Assembly: GCA_020080175.1 (NCBI GenBank)
Contig: JAGHQL010000014.1
Span: 124,001-188,000, forward strand
Origin: Glutinoglossum americanum
Lineage: Eukaryota > Ascomycota > Geoglossomycetes > Geoglossales > Geoglossaceae
Reading direction: 5' to 3'
Length of the DNA: 64,000 nt
In this document: piece by piece, positions 11,298 to 22,417 of the stretch
Layout of the letters: each line of letters starts with the position of its first letter
Numbering within the stretch: the stretch's first letter is position 1
Notes under the pieces: generated by a model
Databases searched by the model: none
The model's input: the letters and a program-made list of their open reading frames with translations, nothing else
Told to the model about the DNA's origin: nothing
Translations under genes and position numbers: made by a program

Positions 11298-12139
11298 TTT
11301 ATTAGAATTCGAGTTCGCCCCTTGGCTACAACCTGTTGATTTTACGATATTTGTGTGTTTAAGCTTCCGCGGGTCTCCGCGGAGTCAAATTCTGGGTTGG
11401 TTCTGGGGTTGCTTTGGCTTGTTGTCTCGCCAAAGCTCACTGTCGCTGGTGCTGGGAGAGGATGTCAGCTTTCAGATACCTCTGCCCGACTGCCAAACCT
11501 AAGACAGTATTGAGTCTATCATTAGGAAGGGTTGTTGGTATTGTTTCAATACCATATATTTCTAAGTTTTGTGTTAGGAGTGCGCCAGCCTACGGGTCAC
11601 CACAGCCTGGACCTTGGCCGAAGACCCTATGCCGCAGTTGCGCCATAATTGATCGCAAGAATCACCCATTCCTAATTCGCGAATCTGCTCATCGAGATCT
11701 TGGTTGGACCTGTATGCTATAGCTAACCACAGGTGAGAATCTCCCAGTATCGTTCTTAGGATATGGTCGATAAAGGAGAGGGAATTGTTGGCTGTGAAGA
11801 AGTAGATAGAAGGGCCACCAATCCCATCCAGCACGGTTAATGGAGTATTGGGTTTGATACGGATATTGCAAAATTACTGCTCATTCGACACATAGAGGGA
11901 AATATATAACTGCTATACTAGAGACGAATCCCAGATAAAGGGACAAAGTGCCGAGCAGCCTTGCGGACATAAGGCGAAGCCTGGCATATAAAAACCCGTA
12001 AGATAACCTCAATGCCCCCTACAGACCTACAACAATGATACTAGCTCTAGTTGCGCTAGAATACTAGAATACTAGAATAGGGTGGGTGTCCCACTTCCGG
12101 TGGCCGTGTTTCCGCCTATGATCGATTCTAAATGTTGGG
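11298..12139. other. Flank of the transposon, nothing recognised
   Basis: Short frames only, none with a family signature. The sequence just right of the transposon is ordinary in composition. No RNA gene seen. Confidence 0.35.
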
Positions 12140-12767
12140 TCACCCCGTGGTGATTTTCAACTTGGGGCCCCCATCGTGCCTCTCATGAAGTGCGTCTACC
12201 GTCCCCATTACCCGCTTTATGTGACCACAGATGAGACCAAGATTGAGCGCTGAGGGAATAACGGCCACCAAGAGAGTGGGTAGATCGCTACCAACGACCA
12301 AGCCATACAGCACCACGGCAATAATGCCGATCCCAATTTCTGTGTCAAACCTGACTCTTGAGGACAGGATGGAACTCTGGCCTATATAGTACATGAGCGT
12401 TGAACAGAACAGGCCAAGGTAACAAAACCAGAATTTTCGTTTATATCCCGTCTGTTGCTTGTGTTAGTATACGCCTAGCTATCCTTGCGACGATGGCAAC
12501 ATACAGCGTTCCGATCCAAATTCCTTATAGAACCCCACAGTATGGCTATAAGAGTCCCCGAGGCTATGTTGTAGACCGTACAATACCCGCATCGTTGGTG
12601 ATGGCATTTGGACCAGGGCTCTGCCGCACGCTGGTTATTCGGACCATCCCGTACTGTGGCAGAGAAAAGAACCTTTTCGTCGAAGATTGGCTGGGCTTTT
12701 TTCCAGGTCAGTTACTTAGTCCCATGCAAATCGGGGTACTCACATTGCGTCATAAAGTCTAGTACAA
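12140..12767 (-). CDS. Multi-exon membrane protein, 5' part unresolved
   Basis: Minus-strand exons at 12767-12744, 12695-12505 and 12451-12140 join in consistent phase with strong splice signals: donor GTGAGT with branch TAACTGAC, then donor GTATGT with a perfect TACTAAC branch and an ACAG acceptor. The last exon is the best supported: KRKFWFCYLGLFCSTLMYY (helix 1), IGIGIIAVVLYGLVVG (helix 2), LPTLLVAVIPSALNLGLICG (helix 3) and a polar tail ending HDGGPKLKITTG. This looks like the C-terminal three helices of a fungal integral membrane protein. I cannot name the family, and the exons further upstream (above 12767) were not found, so the gene may be incomplete or broken at its 5' end. Confidence 0.5.
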
Positions 12768-15700
12768 CTGCAAAGGGAAAACCTGATGGCTGGTTTCCAA
12801 AGTAAATAAGAGATACCATACAGATGGATCCAGATGGCGTGATGATGGTGCTCGGCTGCCCGGGACGACGCTCTCAGATGAGCGGGTCCTCGCAGAACAA
12901 GAACATCTAGTCCCGCTAGGGTATATCCCGTCCCACAAAAACGGGGCTGGGAGGTGCCCGATGTCTACGTAATATATGCCTCATGTCTGTCCAAGCATTC
13001 GCCGGAATTGGGAGGTTCGAAAATATACGTTCAGCCTCGCCATTAGAACCAATGACATCCTAAGGCTCCCCACAAGGCCGATAGCCCTCTTAACCAGTCA
13101 AGCTAGGCCACTGGCAACGACTGGTACCGCACATAAGCATTCTATCTTGCCATTCGCCGAAAGCTCAATGTGTTCGGGTAGACTTAGCGGTTTGGATACG
13201 GCGGTTGAGAATCCACGAACACGCTATCAACCAGTGCGGGTGGCTCTCGACTTTTGCTCTCCCTAAACCTCTCCTTGGCCAGGCTCTCACCACATACTAA
13301 TCTCACTGCGGCGACGGGTCCAAACAACAGCAACCACCAAATCCAACCGTGGAAAGACGAAACAACAACTTCGCTCATTCAGATAAATAACTAACGGCAG
13401 CTAGGGAACATATTCCTCAACCTGTATGCCTGACACACCCGCCCTCCCTCTACCGGTGGTAGCATACGGACGCCGCGGAGTGCCTCGCGGGGACAGAGTC
13501 TGTGCCATCGTTCAGAGGGCTTCAGGACTTCCTAAATATTTCGCGGCAGGCGCTAGGGCATGGCTCCTCAACCCCGCGATAGAGGACGGCGAGGTATCTC
13601 GAGCGAGCATCTTGACTTGGGCTACCTTAATGGCAGTGTCACTTATGGGCTTGATAGACGCAGACGATAAAGCTATGCCCTATTGGCTGCCGTACATGTG
13701 AGGCAACCAAGATAATATAGCTTCCCACAAAATGCTGATTTTGTTTGGAAAAGTCAACTCGCAGTCTGGGTAATATGCTTTGTGTTCTATCTTGGGGCAA
13801 TCTACTGCCAGAGAGGTGGCGGCAGGCAAATACAACAGTGAGTTGTGGATCCTATAGAAACAAACCACGACCGAGTTGGATCTGACGACTTACCTCCAGG
13901 TGGAGCGGATGCTGCGTAATCTGGTCTGGCATGACCTTCCTCGCCTTAACCAGGACACCGACACCGGACGGCACCGGAAGGCTCGTTCCATTGAGTATCA
14001 GCATTGGTATTGGGCTGGCCTATGTGCTTTCAATGAGGCTGGCTGCCTGTCTTGGAGCTCTAAGGGATGTTGTGAAACCCCCGACAAGACAACAGGTAGA
14101 CTAGCTCCCCTCGACAACAATAAGGCCTGAGTTTAGAAACGTGGTTGAGTCTGTGTACATGCGTACCACAATTCCCTATATATACGAAGTCTCCACCTAT
14201 GTACATACGGGCGAGCTATTGGGTTATGAAGCAGAAGATGGATAGGAAGCGGGTTGTCTATGGGCATTTGGGGTCCTGGAGAGAGATTTTCCTTGTATAT
14301 ATGGCAATACTGTATAAATCATACGAATACGTCAACCGGAATACCAGTTCAATACCGCCCTCTCATGAAACGTTGTTGTTGGTTGTTCGATGGGTATGTG
14401 TATATCGGAAGCATATTATAACCAATATATTGATGCTGGTGATCATCCCTAGAGAAGCAACAATCGCAGAGTATATGAAGTAAAAAAACGTAGGACTTTC
14501 CGCTGCAATGCGTTAAAAGCGGGTATGCAGCATACACATAGCCCCCAAGCGGCCACTTTAGTGGTTGTATGATATCAGGTTAGCTATAACATGCGTCGAG
14601 TGGTGTTCCGCTTCCGCAAAGGCGGTCAGCAGTCGCCTACCCGACCACGTAACCTGTAACCTGGTGAACGGTAACGATGTCTGCTTTTATGGCCTTGATC
14701 ATAGAACCGTCCGTACTTGTAGGTATCGCATAGTGCTGCGATTTCCTACGTATTCCGGAACGCAAACCTCTAATCGCTCCATCGAATTGTGGGTATTGCT
14801 TGCCAGGCCACTTTATTCCAGACTTGACATCTTAGTAATTGATTTTATGTTTGCACACCTAGGGCTAGTGCGATGCCCTTGGAGCCTAACATCACCCGGG
14901 GGGATCTCACAGTAGGGGAGTAAGCCCGCCATGCCACAAATGCACGCGACAAAATTGGCTAGAATCAAGGCTTCTTCGCCGGACAGCCTCGGTCCAATCC
15001 CGCTCATTTATAGCCTTCCTAGGTATAGACTGAGTGAGCAAAACTGCCACGGTGGTGGCATTCTGCCGAACAGGGACACGCTTTAGAAACAATAAGAACG
15101 CTCAGCCTCGTCAGCCTGAGACCTGCATAAAACGGGGGCGTACCGGCCGAGAGTGGTGGGCAAAATCTGAAATTTTGACGTTCGTGGGGGTGCGCAAATA
15201 TGCATGGCTGGTGGCTGCCGTATTTCCGACGGTTTCGTTGTTAGGGTTAGCCCAGGTGGGACAGCTCAGCCCGAATTGTGCATTTATTGCTGTCGAACGC
15301 CAAGTGGCGGTTTCGCCACGAGATATGGTACGTCGGTCGTCGGGAATTTGCAGCGGGACCGGAGTCTCACAAACTCCGTGATTAGCTATGGACGCCGGAT
15401 CCGGAAAGAAGTTCGCAGCATACAGAGCCTCCACATACTGCACGAAACGTCCAAGCAACCTGGTTAAGACATTAAAACAAGCAGTGGCTAGAAGCGGTGG
15501 GGCCCAGCTTTACTTATGATAAACCCCATAATATCAACTATTGTCTGGCGACCCCTTGGCGAATAAAATCAGAGAGGATTTTCTTGCTGCGAATTGCCTA
15601 GAAATTCGCTTTTGGTCGGGGGTTGCGGAAAGTATTTGATGGGTGGTTCGCGATCCACCCTAATGCTGGAGGCCGACACCCATGAGTCTTGATACTTTCA

Positions 15701-16132
15701 ACAAAATCTAGTTGAGCGATGGTGCCGCTTTGAGGAACCACAATACTCTTGGCGAGGGCCCGTGGAACGCGGCTTAACTGAGATAAGATCTAAACGAAGC
15801 CTAAAATGAGTACTAAGACTTACAGCACCGGCCGCGGTCTAGATATAACTATTTGGTGCGGGATGGGGGTAGTCTCGCAAATCCGTCCTCACAAACCAGG
15901 TGTACTATTGGTTCGTCAAGGACGCTTCATTCTTGACTTGGGTGCCGTTGAACACGTGGCGCCAAGACCCCTCCTCCCTACACCTAAGGTGGGGTTCAGG
16001 AATCTGGGTGTGCGAAGAAGGATCTTTCGACAACCCGGTCCGCTATGTCTAAGCTGCATACACTTATATCTACGGAACCACAGTAGTATAGCGAAAGGGC
16101 TGGACTAGACTCACCTCTACTCTCTGCTCGCA
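12768..16132. other. Gene-poor stretch with possible orphan exons
   Basis: No complete gene found. A minus-strand stretch near 14080-13905 is open with ASPIPMLILNGTSLPVPSG and HPLHLE next to a GTAAGT donor, which looks like a single exon of a membrane protein, but its neighbours could not be identified. Plus-strand frames at 13426-13701 and 15806-16108 have no recognisable domain. Confidence 0.35.
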
Positions 16133-19100
16133 ATGGCTGATCCGCAGCGACCGCTTCGACTACTCTCCCTCGGTATGCCTCGTCCCTCCATCAAGCTCAT
16201 AATCGCCTTCGGAAGTTAACATTCTCAATAACAGATGGGGGTGGTATCCGTGGGCTATCAAGCCTCTATATCCTCAAGCAAATCATGACCCAGCTTGAAG
16301 CGCAACTAGGGGAGGCCGTGTCGACACCGATTCTCCCATGCGACTGTTTTGATCTAATCGCGGGAACTTCGACCGGGGGGTAAGGGGATGATGCTGCCTG
16401 GGCCCGTTTAAATACTGTTCGCTTATAAAGCCATAGACTTATTGCCGTCATGCTGGGGACACTCCAGATGGACATTGATACCTGCATTCGAGAGTACAAG
16501 GTCATGTCACCGGAAATATTCCCGGTGGGATACCGTTCCGGTTCCAAGGTCGCCAAATTTGCCAGTGTGTTGACTGGCACGCCCGTGTTTGATCCTATAT
16601 CTCTCGAAAGGGCAGTCAAGAGGCTAGTGGTGGAGCACCTCAAAGATAGGGTGCCCGAAGAGGTAAAAAAAGGGATGGTCCCGCAAAAGCCTCAAGAGGA
16701 AAGCATAAGCACACAAGGCGCTCCGGATACCTCCAAGGAAATGAAGCGGACATCAGGGCGATTTAGGAAATTGTTCGGAAAGACCACACAGAAGGATAGC
16801 GCGACTATACAGGAGAGCCAGAAGACTGCAGAGGAAGATCAGTTAGAAAACACTCTATTCAGATATAGCGCATCTCGTGATCGCAGAAGTCCTCGATGCA
16901 AAGTGTAAAGGGCCCGTCCTGTCTGCTGCAAAGAAAGCTGATCATGCCTAGCTTTGTATGTGCTACCGCCCAGAGTATTGGCCGGCACTGCCGATTTCGA
17001 AGCTACCAGAGCCCCTGGGATGCCATTGACGATGTGCCTATATGGCAGGCTTGTCGTGCTACCTCAGCAGCACCAACGTTCTTCCCACCCATGCTTATTG
17101 GTGATCCTCCCGTGCCATACGTTGACGGGGGCTTAGGATATAATAACCCAATTCGACCCTTGATGGAGGAAGCGCGGCAAATATGGCCAAACCGCGAAAT
17201 TAGTTGCATCGTTAGCATCGGCACTGGAGTTCCTAGATTTCAAGCCGTTGGGCAGAAGCTTGTATCGCTCGTCAAGAGTTTGCAGGCTATCGCCACCGAC
17301 GTGGAGAATACCCATCGAGACTTCAGGCATGAAAAACTCCTTACCTTCGGCACTGACCAGAGGATTTACTTCCGGTTCAACGTTGAGCGTGGGCTTGAGG
17401 GCGTGGGTCTCGAGGAAGCTGAGGAGGTTTCAAAGGTTCAGGTGGCAACTCAGGACTACGCGAGGGATAAGTGGGATGAGATTACGAGATGCGCTTCTCA
17501 GCTTCGCATGCCTATCGGTACGTATCTTGCATTCCTAAGAGAGAATCGATTATTCGAATTCGCTGTTGTGGAGGCGCGTCCCCATAATATATTATGAATT
17601 CCTTCATATCTCCAGGAAGGGTTCCTGTATTACTAGATCGATTCTTCTGCTGCTATTGCTCTCAGTTGCCTGGGCCTTGTTCTCGAGATACAGCGGGTCC
17701 ACCGCGTGGCTGTTTATATTCTCTTAGCGTTGGGTTGTCCAATGCAACAAGGGGATTTACCCGTCACGCCGACGTGCCGTGTGATTATTAGGTTAAAACC
17801 TCCGGCGCTAACTATCCCAAAGTAGGTCTATGTATACCAAAGACTCCCGCGGTGGCCCAAAAACGCATGTAGACACCTTTGAGGGTTTCACTACCAGTCT
17901 CATTAAGAGTAACTAACAGTTGAAACCAACAGTATCTCGGAATGACGAATATGAAGGAAGTCTACCCCCAGGTACTATTCGACCCCAAGGACTAGAAAAT
18001 GATGATAAATTGGTGAAAGACACCAGAATAGACGTACGGAGGCCGTCGATATTGATACCATTTGAGAGGGATGTCAACCAATTCGTCGCCCGCGAAGATA
18101 TCATTTTCAAGATCTGTCAGTTGCTTGCCATTCACAGCAGAGTTGCCTTGATTGGCATGTCAGGTGTGGGGTATGTCACTCGGTTCCTTAGACATTACCC
18201 TTATATAACTTCTCGAACAGAAAATCCCAAATAGCAATAGAGTACGCCTATAGGGTAAGATCTAAGTCACCTGAGACTTGGGTATTCTGGGTGCACGCCA
18301 GCAACTCCGCTAGATTCCACAAGTCTTTATGCGATATTGCAGATAGACTTGCTCTACCTGGTAGGAACGACCCAAAAGCGGATATATCGAGCTTGGTGTC
18401 GGCGTGGCTTTCGGACGAGGGAGGCAGCCATTGGACAATGATCCTAGATAATGCTGACGATGAAGAAATATTCTTTGCTCGTGGTGCCGACCCGATGTCA
18501 CGAGGGACGAACCAACCAAAGGCTCCGCCCCTTTCAGTTTATCTTCCAGACACTCCCAGGGGCAAGATCATCATTACTTCCCGTTATAGAGCTGCCGCTT
18601 TCAGATTAGCCAAACAGGCGGAACGTATCATCGAGGTCAACTTAATGGAACCCGCTGACGCGAAAATTCTATTGCGAAAAAAGTTACCGGATAGCGAACA
18701 CAGTGAAGAGGATTTAGATAGCCTCGTCAAGGCCCTAGAGTGTCTACCTCTGGCCATCACCCAAGCGGCTGCCTACATTTTTGTCAACTCACCTAGTATG
18801 ACAATTTCGAGGTATCTTAATCTCTTTAACCGAGATGAATCCTTCCAGATAAGACTTCTCAGCGAGGATCTGGGAGATTCGAGAAGGGACGATGAAGTGC
18901 CAAGCTCGGTAATCAAAACTTGGTTTATCTCATTCGATCAGATCAAACGACGAGATCCTCGAGCTGTCGACCTCCTATCTTTGATGTGCATTTTTGACCG
19001 ACAAGGGATTCCGAGGCGCATTCTGTGCAGCGGTGGTGACGACGTCCTAGACTTCGAGGCCGCCCTAGGGAAGCTTAACGGCTTCTCACTAATCAAGCCT

Positions 19101-21188
19101 GAAAAGCAAGGCGACAGTTTTGAGATGCATAGGCTGGTTCAGCTGTCCACAAAGCGTTGGCTGGCTACGAATGGAGAGGTAGAAACCTGGGTAGAAAAGG
19201 CTTTAGTTCGGCTATCTGATTGTTTTCCCTTCGCAACCTACGAAAATCGGGAATCATGCACTACTTTGCTTCCACATGTTTCCGCTATACTGGCATACGA
19301 TCATAAAGGGCGGCAGTGCTTGCTTCAGCGTGCTCAGGTTCTCTATAAAGTTGCTATGTTCCTCTTAACGATAGGTAACTACCAATTAGCCGGGATAAGA
19401 GGTGAAGAGGCACTCGTCTTAACAAAAGCACTCCTTGGAAAAGAGGATCCTTTTACATTAAATACTAGTACACTAGTAGCCAAGGCTTACGGGAGTCAGG
19501 GACGGTGGAAGGAAGCAGAGGAACTAGAAGTCGAAGTCTTGGAGACGCAGAAGAGGCTGTTTAGGCTAGAACATCCATCCACATTGAAGAGCATGCACAG
19601 CCTGGCATCAACGTACTGGGCCCAGGGGCGATTGAAGGAAGCAGGCGAGCTGGGAGCTGAGGTCGTGGAGAAGAGGAAGAGGGTGCTTGGGATAGAACAC
19701 CCAGATACACTGATGAGCATCCACAACCTGGCGTTGGCGTACCAGATCCAGGGGCGGTGGAAGGAAGCAGAGGAGCTGGGAGCTGAGGTTGTGGAGAAGA
19801 GAAAGAGGGTGCTTGGGATAGAACACCTAGACACGTTGATGAGCATTCAGAACCTGGCGTCGACGTACCAGAGCCAGGGGAGATGGGAGGAGGCAGAGGA
19901 GCTGGGTGCCGAAGTCACGGAGGCGAGAAATAGGCTGCTTGAGATAGAACACCCAAATACGTTGGCAAGCATGCATAACTTGGCATTGACATACTGGGGC
20001 CAGGGGCAATGGAAGGAAGCAGAGAAGCTGGGTGCCAAAGTCGTGGAAGCGAGAAAGAGGGTGCTTGGAATAGAACATCCAGATACGCTGATGAGCATTC
20101 ACAGCCTCTCATTGACATACCAGAGCCAGGGGCGATGGAAGGAAGCAGAGGAGCTGGGTGCCGAAGTCGTGGAGAATAGGAAGAAGGTGCTTGGGATAGA
20201 ACACCCAGCTACGCTGGCAAGCATACATCACCTGGCATTGACATACTGGGGCCAGGGGCAATGGAAGGAAGCAGAGAAGCTGGGTGCCAAAGTCGTGGAA
20301 GCGAGAAAGAGGGTGCTTGGGATAGAACACCCAGATACGCTGATGAGCATTCATGGCCTAGTGCCGACGTACCAGAGCCAGGGGAGATGGAAGGAAGCAG
20401 AGGAGCTAGGTGCCGAAGTCGTGGAGAAGATGGAGAAGGTACTCGGGGTAGAGCACCTGGATACACTGGCAAGCATGCATAACCTGGCATTGACATACTG
20501 GGGCCAGGGGCAATGGAAGGAAGCGGAGAAGCTGGGTGCCAAAGTCGTGGAAGCGAGAAAGAGGGTGCTTGGGATAGAACATCCATGTACGCTGATGAGC
20601 ATTCACAACCTGGTGCCGACGTACTGGAGCCAGGGGAGATGGAAGGAGGCAGAGGAGCTAGGTGCCGAAGTCGTGGAGAAAAGGAAGGAGGTGCTTGGGA
20701 TAGAACACCCAGATACGCTGGCAAGCATGCATAACCTGGCATTTACATACCAGAGCCAGGGGCGATGGAAGGAAGCAGAGAAGCTGGGTGTCAAAGCCGT
20801 GGAGGCGAGAAAAAGGGTACTTGGGATAGAACACCCAAATACGTTGGCGAGCATGCATAACCTGGCATTGGCATACCGGGGCCAGGGGCGATGGAAGGAA
20901 GCAGAGGAGCTGGGAGCCGGAGTCGTAGAGAAAAGGAAGCGGGTGCTCGGGCCAGAACACCCCTCTACCCTACTTAGCATATATAACCTGGCAGGTACTT
21001 GGAAATCGCAAGGCCGGATTGAAGAAGCGATAGGTTTGATGGAGCGAGTGGACCGACTACGTAGAGAGCGGCTAGGCCCTAGCCACCCTGACACAATATC
21101 TTCTACTAATACTCTGCGATGGTGGCGGACATTGGAAGAAGCAGCCAAAGCTGCAGGCGTCCCCCGCTCTCCAGATCCAGGTGACTGA
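16133..21188 (+). CDS. Patatin-NB-ARC-TPR STAND receptor (NLR-like)
   Basis: Six exons (16133-16172, 16235-16379, 16437-16904, 16952-17517, 17933-18170, 18221-21188) join to 1474 residues in phase. N-terminal patatin domain: DGGGIRG (14-20), GTSTGG with Ser59, CKVFVCAT, RATSAAPTFFPP and DGGLGYNNP with Asp276, so the phospholipase dyad is intact. A charged Lys/Glu-rich insert (about residues 147-215) interrupts it. NB-ARC: P-loop GMSGVGKS (481-488, split by a 50-nt intron), Walker B MILDNADD near 559, GKIIITSRYRAA and LPLAITQAAAY. Then 14 kinesin-light-chain-type TPR units of 42 residues, with units 2-14 at residues 913-1458. In this class the repeats are thought to sense a ligand, NB-ARC switches and oligomerises, and the patatin domain acts on membrane lipid. 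A 415-nt intron separates the patatin and NB-ARC coding parts. No disabling change seen. Confidence 0.93.
17518..17932 (+). other. Long intron between patatin and NB-ARC coding parts
   Basis: Donor GTACGT at 17518 and acceptor CCAACAG at 17932 keep phase 1 and give RMPI followed by VSRNDEYEG. At 415 nt it is six to eight times longer than the other introns of this gene. It may hide a small exon or mark an old junction between two genes. Confidence 0.5.
19500..21137 (+). repeat. Tandem 126-bp TPR-coding repeats with 252-bp higher-order unit
   Basis: Thirteen exact-length 126-bp units, each coding a 42-residue TPR unit of the form GRWKEAEELGAEVVE...GIEHPDTL. From about 20004 to 20759 they alternate between a GQWKEAEKLGAKVVEARK type and a GRWKEAEELGAEVVE type, so the true period there is 252 bp, and units of the same type are nearly identical. 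The outer units (first two, last two) are more diverged. This pattern indicates recent unequal exchange or conversion in the middle of the array. Confidence 0.93.
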
Positions 21189-21907
21189 GGACCCGACCCG
21201 ATGAAACGACATACCTATCCTACAGCACGGACAGGAATTGATGCCGCAGTCTAGCACCGCACCGGTGCCCCACCAACTATCCTGCAGGCCCGCTCTCCTT
21301 CATACGGGTAGAACCTCTATTCCCGGCACTCCCTACGTTTGGCTCCCAGCAAATACGATCTTCCACCAGCCAACCCGAAGAACCACGGCACCTCCCCCCC
21401 CCCAACGGCTTATTCACCAACGACCCATTCCGTATGTACGCGCAACCGCTATTCAAAGCATCGCCAGTAAAGTCCCAAATTGGATGTGTCTTTCATTGAG
21501 AGATAGTGAGTGGGCGGTAGCGCGGCCCATATTTTTCGAGTAAAGGGTGTTCTAGGGATCGTGGGAGGTGGGTGAGAGGGTTCGCTACATATGGGCCTCG
21601 CCGAACGGGTTGCCGTAGACAACGCTTGAATGGCAATTTGAATGTGCTATCCATTGTGGGCTAAACACTCAGCCTAGCGATGAAAGGGTGAGGGCGGGGA
21701 TGTTTTGTTTCATATTCGCAATCACTGTTAATCTCGCCTTTCTTACCCGTTCGGTGGATGTGTTAGCTGCATTTATGGCTTGCTTTGCCTGCCTTTATTT
21801 TAGAGACTGCGACGGTCGAGATGGCGACAAACATAAGGACGATGCTGGGTAGGCTGGGCTTTGTTGGATAGGGTTGCCGAAAAGAGTGATTTGTTGGTGC
21901 GAGGAGT
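21189..21907. other. 3' flank of the NLR gene, nothing recognised
   Basis: No frame with a recognisable domain between the TPR gene's stop and the fold-back element. Confidence 0.35.
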
Positions 21908-22417
21908 TAGAGTCCGAGATGGCCATTCGCACCACCATGTACCTCGCTTACTATTTTATGGCAAAAAGGTACTTAATTTTCGATTTTTTAGAAACACTAT
22001 TAAGTCCTTCTACATTTATTTGAGAATAAAATGGCTTTTCTATGTAATGGAGGAATATGCATACAACCAGTATTGGAGGTAGAATTGCTATTTAATACAG
22101 AGAACATTGTTAGACTAAAATTTTCCATTTTACTACCTCCTATACAAATATTGTAAATTTTACTAGTTATTTCGTATGGGAAATGGTGGGGTAGAATTTT
22201 AGTTCTTTACAATACCCTCTGTACTAAATGGCAGTAAAACTTCCCATATTGGTTTTGGTTGTATACACATTCCTTCATTACATGGAAAAAGCCATTTTGT
22301 GTTTAAATAGATGTGGAAGGACTTGTAGAGTTTCTAGAAAATCAAAAATTAAGTACCTCTTTGCCATAAAATAGTAAGCGAGGTACATGGTGTTGCGAAT
22401 GGCTATCTCGGACTCTA
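21908..22417. mobile_element. 510-bp fold-back / MITE-like palindrome
   Basis: Starts TAGAGTCCGAGATGGCCATT and ends with the reverse complement (GGACTCTA at 22410-22417). The two arms, each more than 200 bp, match along almost their whole length with scattered differences, and the centre lies near 22163 in AT-rich sequence. No coding capacity. The outermost TA on each side could be a target duplication, as in Tc1/mariner-type MITEs. Expected to form a very long hairpin when single-stranded. Confidence 0.85.

Noticed and set aside
19496-21148. Several minus-strand open frames of 60-180 residues across the TPR array
   Set aside because: They repeat with the 126-bp period and are the antisense shadow of the TPR repeats.
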